DNA of 11,205 nt from CAZXCK01 sp964639225 (GTDB lineage Bacteria; Chloroflexota; Anaerolineae; Aggregatilineales; Phototrophicaceae): assembly GCA_964639225.1 (NCBI GenBank), contig CAZXCK010000133.1:1-11205 (forward strand), in the 5' to 3' direction. Each line of letters starts with the position of its first letter. Position 1 is the first letter of the stretch. The translations under genes and the position numbers were made by a program. The notes under the pieces were generated by a model. That model saw only the letters and a program-made list of their open reading frames with translations, made no database searches and had not been told where the DNA came from. Shown here one piece after another: positions 1 to 6,540 of the stretch.

Positions 1-60
1 CCCGCCCCAAATCCGAATGCACCCATGAGTCCACACCCGGTGGGGATGGGCGGGCGAATC

Positions 61-69
61 TGGTAAACT
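61..69 (+). promoter_or_regulatory. Possible extended -10 promoter element upstream of the kinase gene
   Basis: TGGTAAACT fits the extended -10 pattern TGnTATAAT, with the TG and 4 of 6 hexamer bases. It would start transcription near position 76, giving a leader of roughly 34 bases before the GTG start at 110. No convincing -35 lies 16-18 bases upstream, so the call rests on the extended -10 alone. The rest of 1-109 holds no supportable gene; an in-frame TGA at 26-28 closes the kinase frame upstream. Confidence 0.25.
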
Positions 70-109
70 TGGCAAGTTAACGCTGGTTCAGAACGACAGT
101 GAGTCGAGA

Positions 110-3100
110 GTGGATATTCCGCAGACAGGCCGCGAGCCAATTGCCCTGACCAAAAAGCAGATCGCTGATCTGCTCAGAAAACGGTGCCCGCAGGACAAAC
201 ACGACCCCTTCGCCACCGACCCCGACAGGGCTGTGAGCACGCTGGGGCGGCTGGCCCTGCGCCGCAGCGACCCCAACGACCTGTTCGCGCTCGGCGACCT
301 GTGCGCCCAGCGATCGATTAACGACCAGAACCGGCTGCTGGTGTTCTATGTGGGCAAAACGCTCATCGCCTACCGCCGCGCCATCGAGTCGGCGGATAAC
401 GATGTGGATCGCAAGCTGGCGGAGCGCGCCATGCAGCGCTTTGTGGGCTGGGTTATTCAGACGGCGCGCCACTACCCGACGCAGCGCAATCTGGCGGTGG
501 CCTTGTGGGCCGCCAGCAGCGACGACGAAGAAGACTCGGCCCTGCCAGCCAGCTACCAGGGCACCATCGACGTACTCAACCTGTACGGTCGCACACTGGG
601 ACTGGCGACCGTCTCGACCACCCAGGACGCCATCAGCATGGCACCCGGCACCGATGACGATTACACGATGGCCGACGTGCGGCCCGGCTTACAGGTCAGC
701 GATGCGTCGATGACGGTAGCCGATTTCAACCAGGCCGACGACGACCCGTCCGATTTCGACAGCCGGGAACGCAACGCCGGCAGCAGCCCGCTGACCGACA
801 CCCATCAGGACGGCTCGCCGCCGCTGGAAGGCAGCAGCCAGGTGATAAACCGGTCGCAGCCGGTGGGGCAGCGCCAGCCGGAACTGGAGAGCGACTTCAA
901 GCCGGGTGATTTCATCGACAACCGCTATGAAGTGGCCGATATTCTGTGGGGCGGCATGGGCGTCGTCTACCTGTGCTATGACCACGAACTGCGCGAGCCG
1001 GTCGCCATCAAGGGATTCCAGGCGCGCTTCCTGGAAAACGAGCGCGCCGTCGCCCGCTTCACGCATGAGGCCCTGACGTGGATTCGGCTGGAAAAGCACC
1101 GGCACATCGTCCAGGCGCGGCTGGTGCAGAACATCAATCATAAGCCACATATCATCCTGGAACACATCAGCGGGCCGGAAGGTATGGGGTCTGACCTGCG
1201 CAGCTGGATCGATCACCGCCGGCTGGACCTGGAGAAATCGCTGGAATTCGGCCTGCATATCGCGCTGGGGATGCAGCACGCCACGCAGCGCGTGCCGGGG
1301 CTGGTTCACCGCGACCTGAAACCGGCCAACATCCTGGTGACGCATGAAGGCATCGCCAAAGTGACGGATTTCGGGCTGGTGCGCTCGGTGGAGTTCAGCG
1401 ACAACCAGCCGCCAGACACCGATGAGTTCCACCAGGACGGGCACATCAACCCCAACGACCGGCTGACGCGCGTGGGGGCCATCGTGGGGACCGCGCCCTA
1501 TATGTCCCCGGAGCAGTGCCAGTCGCGCGAGGTCGATCTGCGGAGCGACCTGTACTCGTTCGGCTGCATGCTGTATGAGATGCTGGCCGGTAAGCGCGTC
1601 TTCAGGGCGCGCGGCTTCAGCGACTGGATCAAGGCGCACGTCAACGAGCAGCCGCATTTCGACTTCATGCCCGACGAGCGTCTGCCCGCAGCCTTGCAGG
1701 CGCTGGTCCTGAGCTGCCTGGAGAAGAATCCGCACAACCGCCCTGCTACGTGGAGCCAGATCGTCGATGAGCTGACCGACATCTACACCGACATCACCGG
1801 CGAGCCGCCTGTGCTGGAGATCACCGGGCCGGCGCTGGCCGCCCGCGAGCTGATGGACAAGGGCTACTCGCTGACGGCGCTGGGCCGCTATGAGGAATCG
1901 CTGGAAGCCTACGATCGCGCCATCGAACTTCAGCCGGATTATGCCTGGGCCTGGGCGCGCAAAGGGCGCACGATGCGTTTGCTGGAACGCTACGAGGAAG
2001 CCATGGCCTGTTACGACCGCGCGCTGGATGTTCAGCCGGACTACGCCTGGGCCTGGAACGGCAAAGGCATCATCCTGGATCGCATGAACCAGTATCAGGA
2101 CGCGCTGGAATGCTTCCGGCAGGCGACCGAACTCAACCCTAACGACGTCTGGTACTGGTACAACCGGGCGGACGTGCTGCAATCGCTGAACCGTTACAAC
2201 GAGGCCATTCCGCTGCTGGAACACGCCCTGCTGCTGGACCCGGCCCACGCCAACAGTTGGGCCAAGCTGGGGCAGATCTACCGGCTGCAGCGCAATTACG
2301 AGGACGCCGTCAAAGCCTACGAACAGGCTATCCGCTTAGAGCCGACTTACGCCTGGGCACACAACGGCTGCGGACTGGCGCTCAAGGCGCTGGGGCGCAG
2401 CAAAGAGGCGCTGCTGAGTTTCAAGCGGGCGACGCGCTACCAGCCGAGCGAGGTGTGGCACTGGTACAACCTCACCGAGATGCTGGTCGATATGGGCAAC
2501 TATCAGGAAGCGGTGCCGGTGGCGCAGGAAGCTACCCGCACCAATCCGAACCATGCCTATAGCTGGGCCAAGCTGGGTCAGGTACTGCGTTATGTGCGCC
2601 GCCATCACGAGGCGCTGGACGCCTACAATCGCGCCATCGAGCTGGAGCCGGAATCCGCCTGGACCATCAACGGCAAGGGTATCGTGCTGGAGCAGATGGA
2701 ACGCTACGAGGAAGCCCTGGCCTACTACGAGCACGCCGCCAAACTCAAGCCCGATGACATGTGGCACTGGTACAACCAGGGTAACGCGCTGGTGCTGCTG
2801 GGCCGCTACGAAGAAGCCCTGGCCCCGCTGGAAACAGCGACCAGCATCAACCCGCAGCATCCGCGAAGCTGGGCGCGGCTGGGCAACGCGCTGCGCAACC
2901 TGGACCGGCTCGACGAGTCGCTGGCCGCCTGCCGCCAGGCGACACAGGTCACCCCGCATTACGCCTGGGCCTGGAACGAACTGGGGATGACCCTCGAGGC
3001 GCTGGGCCACTACGAAGAGGCGCTGGGCGCTTACCGCCGGGCCAGCGAATTCGCGCCCACCGAGCCGTTTTACATCTACAAGCAGACGGACGTGCTGACG

Positions 3101-4144
3101 TATCTCAACCGCAACCAGCAGGCGTTTGAGCTGCTGGAATCCGCGCTGCGCATCGACCAGCAGAACGCGCAGATATGGGCGCAGCACGGGCAGGTCCTGC
3201 GGCGGCTGGGTCGCCTGCAGGAGGCGCTGGCCAGCTACACGCGCGCCATCGAAATCCAGGCCGACCATGACTGGGCCTGGAGCGGTCGCGGCCTCACCCT
3301 GAGCCAGCTTGGACGGCACGAAGATGCCATTTTCTCTTTCCGCAAGGCCATCGAGATCAACCCGGATGACGTGTGGTACTGGTATAATCTGGCCGACGAG
3401 CAGCTTAACCTGAATCAGGTAGGCGAGGCGCTGGTATCGCTGGACAAGGCGCTGGCCATCAACGATCAGCACGTCGAGAGCTGGGCCAAGCGCGGCCAGG
3501 CGCTGCGCCGTATGCGCCGCCACGAGCAGGCGCTGGAAGCCTTCGACCGCGCGCTGAAGATCAACCCGCATTACGCCTGGGCCTGGAACGGACGCGGCCT
3601 GACGCTCAAAGAGATGGACCGCCGCGAGGAAGCGCTGGCCTCTTACGAGCGCGCCGCCCACGAGGACCCGACGGTGGTGTGGTACTTCATCAACCAGGTG
3701 GATATTCTGCTGGATGCGCAGCGCCGCGAAGAGGCGCTGGCCGTTATCGACCGGGGGCTGGAGAACAGTCCCAACAACCATACCGCCTGGGCGCGGCGCG
3801 GCCAGATTCTGCGCCGTATGCGCCGCTGTGAGGAAGCCATTACCAGCTACGAACGCGCCGTCTCTCTGGACCCGACCTACGCCTGGGCCTGGAACGGCAA
3901 GGGTTTGTGTTTGTCGGCGCTCAATCGCTGGGCCGAAGCCGCCGAGTGCTACCAGATGGCACTGCAGAACGACCAGCGTGACGTGTGGTTCTGGCACAAT
4001 TACGGCGAGGCGCTGTCTCAGCTCGGCCAGATCGATGAGGCGGCGGAGATTTTCGAGCAGGCGCTGAGTGTGGACCCGCATCACCAGCCGACGATTCAGA
4101 AACTGCGTAAACTGCGTGACAATCCCAGAGATTCGGACTCATGA
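110..4144 (+). CDS. Ser/Thr protein kinase with C-terminal 22-TPR array
   Basis: This 1344-residue cytoplasmic protein has no signal peptide or membrane segment. Residues 1-165 are a mostly helical region I do not recognise, and about 167-262 is an acidic, probably disordered linker. The kinase domain spans about 273-553: glycine loop GGMGVVY (281-287), VAIK Lys301, alphaC Glu320, HRDLKPAN with Asp402 and Asn407, DFG Asp420, and SPE (466-468) in place of APE. All key catalytic residues are present, so it should be active. The first glycine of GxGxxG is Leu279. The activation segment carries a hydrophilic stretch at about 427-454. Residues 578-1325 are 22 contiguous TPRs, presumably for binding partners or ligands. 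The GTG at 110 is chosen because the frame is open from 29 with no upstream ATG, GTG or TTG start; the ribosome site (GAGTCGAGA) is weak, so the exact start is less certain. It overlaps the FHA gene by 4 bases. Confidence 0.93.
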   Translation: MDIPQTGREPIALTKKQIADLLRKRCPQDKHDPFATDPDRAVSTLGRLALRRSDPNDLFALGDLCAQRSINDQNRLLVFYVGKTLIAYRRAIESADNDVDRKLAERAMQRFVGWVIQTARHYPTQRNLAVALWAASSDDEEDSALPASYQGTIDVLNLYGRTLGLATVSTTQDAISMAPGTDDDYTMADVRPGLQVSDASMTVADFNQADDDPSDFDSRERNAGSSPLTDTHQDGSPPLEGSSQVINRSQPVGQRQPELESDFKPGDFIDNRYEVADILWGGMGVVYLCYDHELREPVAIKGFQARFLENERAVARFTHEALTWIRLEKHRHIVQARLVQNINHKPHIILEHISGPEGMGSDLRSWIDHRRLDLEKSLEFGLHIALGMQHATQRVPGLVHRDLKPANILVTHEGIAKVTDFGLVRSVEFSDNQPPDTDEFHQDGHINPNDRLTRVGAIVGTAPYMSPEQCQSREVDLRSDLYSFGCMLYEMLAGKRVFRARGFSDWIKAHVNEQPHFDFMPDERLPAALQALVLSCLEKNPHNRPATWSQIVDELTDIYTDITGEPPVLEITGPALAARELMDKGYSLTALGRYEESLEAYDRAIELQPDYAWAWARKGRTMRLLERYEEAMACYDRALDVQPDYAWAWNGKGIILDRMNQYQDALECFRQATELNPNDVWYWYNRADVLQSLNRYNEAIPLLEHALLLDPAHANSWAKLGQIYRLQRNYEDAVKAYEQAIRLEPTYAWAHNGCGLALKALGRSKEALLSFKRATRYQPSEVWHWYNLTEMLVDMGNYQEAVPVAQEATRTNPNHAYSWAKLGQVLRYVRRHHEALDAYNRAIELEPESAWTINGKGIVLEQMERYEEALAYYEHAAKLKPDDMWHWYNQGNALVLLGRYEEALAPLETATSINPQHPRSWARLGNALRNLDRLDESLAACRQATQVTPHYAWAWNELGMTLEALGHYEEALGAYRRASEFAPTEPFYIYKQTDVLTYLNRNQQAFELLESALRIDQQNAQIWAQHGQVLRRLGRLQEALASYTRAIEIQADHDWAWSGRGLTLSQLGRHEDAIFSFRKAIEINPDDVWYWYNLADEQLNLNQVGEALVSLDKALAINDQHVESWAKRGQALRRMRRHEQALEAFDRALKINPHYAWAWNGRGLTLKEMDRREEALASYERAAHEDPTVVWYFINQVDILLDAQRREEALAVIDRGLENSPNNHTAWARRGQILRRMRRCEEAITSYERAVSLDPTYAWAWNGKGLCLSALNRWAEAAECYQMALQNDQRDVWFWHNYGEALSQLGQIDEAAEIFEQALSVDPHHQPTIQKLRKLRDNPRDSDS
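1841..4084 (+). repeat. 22 in-frame TPRs, 21 of them forming seven copies of a 306-bp three-TPR supermodule
   Basis: The kinase C-terminus is 22 TPRs of exactly 34 residues without gaps (first one at 1841-1942). From 1943 they cycle through three types. Type A has SWAKxGQ-like starts, type B AWAWNGxG, and type C VWYWYN. The seven 102-residue units begin at 1943, 2249, 2555, 2861, 3167, 3473 and 3779. The DNA still shows the period: TACGCCTGGGCCTGGAACG occurs exactly at 2042, 2960, 3572 and 3878, spaced by 3, 2 and 1 times 306 bases. This points to growth by triplet duplication, or to conversion between units, on top of ordinary TPR divergence. Confidence 0.93.
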
Positions 4145-4554
4145 ACCAGTTTGGACCCTACCGCAAGCAGCCGCGTAAAGAACTGTCGATCACCTATATG
4201 AGTGGTCCGCTGGACGGCAAAAAGCTCACCTTCGAGCAACCGCCGGTGGGCGACGAGAAAATCCTGTCCATCGGGCGGCGCGAGGGCTGCGACATTCACA
4301 TCTCATTTGACAACCAGGTATCGCGCCTGCACGCCAAGCTCGGCTGCGTCTCGGTGCCCACCACCAGCAGCGAATCGGTGACGATACCCTATCTGCTTAC
4401 CTTCTGGCTGGAAGACGGCGGCAGCCGCAACGGGACATTCATCGAGCGCGAAGAGGAGCCGGTATCGGGCCGGGTGAGCCTGCGACCGGGCACGCTGTTT
4501 CGCATCGGGCGCACCTGGATGCGGCTCGATATACCTCTGTCTTACGAAGACTGA
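4141..4554 (+). CDS. FHA-domain protein (phosphothreonine reader)
   Basis: This 137-residue soluble protein is essentially a single FHA domain. Conserved residues are all present: Gly45-Arg46 (SIGRREGCDI), Ser61-Arg62-x-His64 (VSRLHA), and Asn97-Gly98-Thr99 (GSRNGTF). In FHA domains these contact the phosphothreonine or shape the loop that reads it, so binding is probably intact. The stretch at about 69-92, between the SRxH strand and the SRNGT motif, is longer than in minimal FHA domains. The ATG overlaps the kinase stop (ATGA, 4141-4144) and I see no strong Shine-Dalgarno, so translation is probably coupled to the kinase gene. This arrangement predicts that the protein reads phosphothreonines made by the neighbouring kinase, on the kinase itself or on shared targets. 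That partnership is inferred from the order of the genes. Confidence 0.93.
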   Translation: MNQFGPYRKQPRKELSITYMSGPLDGKKLTFEQPPVGDEKILSIGRREGCDIHISFDNQVSRLHAKLGCVSVPTTSSESVTIPYLLTFWLEDGGSRNGTFIEREEEPVSGRVSLRPGTLFRIGRTWMRLDIPLSYED

Positions 4555-4587
4555 CATTGCAGCACATCGTCTGGAGAAAGTCAACAT

Positions 4588-5418
4588 ATGGACCCCATTA
4601 CCGGCAGCCTGAACAGCGCCGACGGTCTCAAACTGCACACGGTCAAATGGATTCCCTACGGCACGCCCAAAGCGGTGCTGTTGCTGCTGCACGGGGTCGC
4701 CGAGTACGCCGGGCGCTACCAGCACCTGGCCGACTTCCTCACCGGGCACGGTTACGCCGTTTACAGCATGGATTATGTCGGGCACGGGCACAGCGAAGGC
4801 ACGCGCGCCTTTCTGAACACGCTCGACCGGCCTGTGACCGATCTTGAGAGCTACCTGGACCAGATTCACGCCAGCCACCCGGAGACGCCGGTGTTTGTCT
4901 ATGGGCACAGCATGGGGTCGCTCATCGGTCTGCTGCTGTGCCTGCGCCGCCAGGGCGAGCTGGCCGGGATGATCTCGTCGGCGACGCCGCTGTGCGCCGA
5001 CGAAGCCGCCTCGCCGCTGATGCTCTACGGCGGGCAGCTTATCAGCAGAATACTGCCGCACCTGTATCTGGTGCCGCTGGACGCGCATGCCCTGTCGCGG
5101 GATGAGGCCGTAGTCCGCGCTTACCGCGCCGATCCGCTGGTGTTCAACCATCCGTTACGTGCCCGGACAGCCAGCGCCATCGTCGATGCCAGCGGCCGCC
5201 TGCGCCAGCAGATCATCCACCTGCGGCTGTCGCTGCTCATCATTCACGGCAGCGCGGACACCATCGCGCCCGTCGCCGGCAGCGAGTATCTGTACCAGCA
5301 CGCCGGTTCGCCGGATAAGACGCTCAAAATCTACCCGGACGGCTTCCACGAGCTGCACAACGAACCGGAACAGGCGACCGTTTTCGAGGATATGCTGGCG
5401 TGGCTGGATGCCCACTGA
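4588..5418 (+). CDS. Alpha/beta hydrolase, monoacylglycerol lipase-like (serine aminopeptidase S33 / Hydrolase_4 family)
   Basis: This 276-residue cytoplasmic protein has no signal peptide. The fold markers are in order: HGVAEYAGRY (35-44) forming the oxyanion-hole region, SMDYVGHGHSEG (60-71), nucleophile elbow GHSMGS with Ser108, Asp224 in HGSADTIAP, and His254 in GFHELHNE. The HGxxEhxxRY and GHGxSxG motifs and the length are typical of bacterial monoglyceride lipases and lysophospholipases, so hydrolysis of a monoacylglycerol or similar ester is the best guess; the exact substrate cannot be read. Residues about 136-190 form the cap. The ATG at 4588 follows GGAGAAAG (4573-4580) at usable spacing. 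The gene starts 33 bases after the FHA stop and is probably transcribed with the kinase and FHA genes. A role in that signalling unit is possible but unproven. Confidence 0.88.
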   Translation: MDPITGSLNSADGLKLHTVKWIPYGTPKAVLLLLHGVAEYAGRYQHLADFLTGHGYAVYSMDYVGHGHSEGTRAFLNTLDRPVTDLESYLDQIHASHPETPVFVYGHSMGSLIGLLLCLRRQGELAGMISSATPLCADEAASPLMLYGGQLISRILPHLYLVPLDAHALSRDEAVVRAYRADPLVFNHPLRARTASAIVDASGRLRQQIIHLRLSLLIIHGSADTIAPVAGSEYLYQHAGSPDKTLKIYPDGFHELHNEPEQATVFEDMLAWLDAH

Positions 5419-5449
5419 ACACCAGCGAATCCACATAGCACCATCCTGT

Positions 5450-5479
5450 TTGACATGCACAGCCCGCGTGCATTAGTCT
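5450..5479 (+). promoter_or_regulatory. Candidate sigma70-type promoter for the transporter gene
   Basis: A perfect -35 TTGACA lies at 5450-5455. The best -10 at legal spacing is TAGTCT (5474-5479; 18-base spacer, only 3 of 6 matches), so the promoter would be weak or activator-dependent. It sits in the 119-base gap after the hydrolase gene and points at the TTG start at 5538. A spacer dyad overlaps it. Confidence 0.4.
5455..5473. promoter_or_regulatory. Dyad ATGCAC-N7-GTGCAT, possible operator
   Basis: The arms ATGCAC (5455-5460) and GTGCAT (5468-5473) are perfect inverted repeats around AGCCCGC. They fill the spacer between the proposed -35 and -10, the usual place for a repressor or a MerR-type spacer-binding activator. 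No regulator gene lies in the window, so the protein that might bind is unknown. Confidence 0.35.
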
Positions 5480-5481
5480 AG

Positions 5482-5494
5482 GCGAATGATTCGC
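5482..5494. promoter_or_regulatory. 13-bp palindrome GCGAATGATTCGC, possible second operator or leader hairpin
   Basis: GCGAAT and ATTCGC are perfect 6-bp arms around a single G. It lies just after the proposed -10, near the expected transcription start, where a bound protein would block initiation. A one-base centre is too tight for an ideal RNA hairpin, so a DNA-binding site is the likelier reading. Its sequence differs from the dyad at 5455-5473. Confidence 0.3.
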
Positions 5495-5537
5495 TGTTGG
5501 CATCGTTTTCCCTCGACACTAAAGAGAGGCACAGCAC

Positions 5538-6494
5538 TTGAACAAACCGGCCTGGGCGGCCTTCTGGATTCTGGGGTTCATCTGGGGGTCGTCGTTCTTA
5601 CTGATTCGTATCGGCGTGGAAGACGTCCCGGCGACGCAACTGGTTTTCGTGCGCTGCCTGATCGCCGCCATCGGCCTCAACATCGTGCGTCATCTGCGCG
5701 GCATACCGCTGCCCACCGACTGGCGCACCGTACGCGCGCTGATCCTCATCGGCCTGGGAAACGCCGCCGTGCCCTATACGCTGATCTCACTGGGCGAGCA
5801 GAACATCGACAGCGGCATGGCTGCCGTCCTGCAGGCGACCGCTTCGCTGTTTACGCTGGTTATCGCCCATTTTGCCTTCAGCGACGAGCGCATCACGTCG
5901 CGCAAGATCGCCGGGCTGGTGATCGGCTTCAGCGGCGTCATCGTATTGAGCAGCAAATCGCTGGACGCCGGGCAGATCGACACACCGATGCTGCTGGGGC
6001 AACTGGCGATTGTGGGCGCGTCCATCTTCTACGCGACGTTCATCGTTTACAGTCGCAAGGTGATCCGGCGGCAGGTGGAACCCATCGTCATCGCGGCGGG
6101 GACATTCATCCCGGCGGCGGGGTGGGCGGCGCTGTTTATGGTGCTGGAGCCGCTGCTGGGTGGCCGGGCGGCGGTAGCACCGGCCAGCGTGCCATCCGAT
6201 GTGCTGCTGGCGGTGTTCAGCCTGGGCTTTGTCAACACGTTCATCGCCTATCTGTTTTTCTACTACATCATCCGCGAACTGGGCGCTTTTCGGGCGTCGA
6301 TGGTGACGTACATCGTGCCGCCGGTGGGGCTGATCCTGGGCGGGCTGGTGCTCGACGAGGTCATCACGACGACTATGCTCATCGGAGCCGGTATGATCTT
6401 TACCGGCATCGCCATTGTCAACGTCAGCCCCGGCAAGGTGATGCATTGGCAGTACCTGCGTACACGTTTCGGACCGGCCCGGTCCGGGCACTGA
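5538..6494 (+). CDS. EamA-family (DMT superfamily) transporter, 10 TM helices
   Basis: This 318-residue integral membrane protein has ten predicted hydrophobic helices in two EamA halves, about residues 5-140 and 150-295. The first helix carries FIWGSSFLLIRIG, the usual start of the EamA repeat. The second half starts at about MLLGQLAIVGASIFYATFIV, and a short basic tail follows the last helix. Members of this family export or import small molecules such as amino acids, nucleotide-sugars or drugs; the substrate cannot be told from sequence. The TTG start at 5538 is preferred because AGAGAGG (5523-5529) lies 8 bases upstream and it places helix 1 right at the N-terminus. It follows the hydrolase gene after 119 bases with its own promoter candidate and precedes the M14 peptidase by 46 bases. 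Confidence 0.92.
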   Translation: MNKPAWAAFWILGFIWGSSFLLIRIGVEDVPATQLVFVRCLIAAIGLNIVRHLRGIPLPTDWRTVRALILIGLGNAAVPYTLISLGEQNIDSGMAAVLQATASLFTLVIAHFAFSDERITSRKIAGLVIGFSGVIVLSSKSLDAGQIDTPMLLGQLAIVGASIFYATFIVYSRKVIRRQVEPIVIAAGTFIPAAGWAALFMVLEPLLGGRAAVAPASVPSDVLLAVFSLGFVNTFIAYLFFYYIIRELGAFRASMVTYIVPPVGLILGGLVLDEVITTTMLIGAGMIFTGIAIVNVSPGKVMHWQYLRTRFGPARSGH

Positions 6495-6502
6495 CTTATA
6501 AT
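6471..6502 (+). promoter_or_regulatory. 15-bp palindrome plus TATAAT before the M14 peptidase gene
   Basis: GGACCGG-C-CCGGTCC (6471-6485) is a perfect dyad at the end of the transporter gene. A consensus -10 TATAAT follows at 6497-6502, 38 bases before the peptidase ATG. No -35-like hexamer sits 16-18 bases upstream; the dyad occupies that place. An activator-dependent internal promoter is possible. Alternatively the peptidase is simply co-transcribed with the transporter. Confidence 0.3.
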
Positions 6503-6540
6503 GGATTGGTGGGCGACTTTTCGATAAAGGAGTTAGCGAC

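Noticed and set aside
1..54. CCCGCCC (1-7) pairing with GGGCGGG (48-54) as a terminator of an upstream gene
   Set aside because: The loop is about 40 bases and no T-run follows; in GC-rich DNA such pairs occur by chance.
689..2248. 519-residue open frame on the minus strand opposite the kinase domain
   Set aside because: It is antisense to an intact kinase domain, with low-complexity composition and no domain.
3383..3388. TATAAT within the kinase gene as an internal promoter
   Set aside because: It is the codon pair for Tyr-Asn in a conserved WYWYN repeat motif, with no -35 and no gene start nearby.
2336..4084. 582-residue open frame on the minus strand opposite the TPR array
   Set aside because: It is the mirror of the TPR repeats; the repeated PGPGV-type strings arise from the reverse complement of the AWAWN codons.
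1943..4084. Regular 306-bp repeats as a CRISPR or satellite array
   Set aside because: The repeats are in frame, diverged and explained by 34-residue TPRs in sets of three; there are no short identical repeats with unique spacers.
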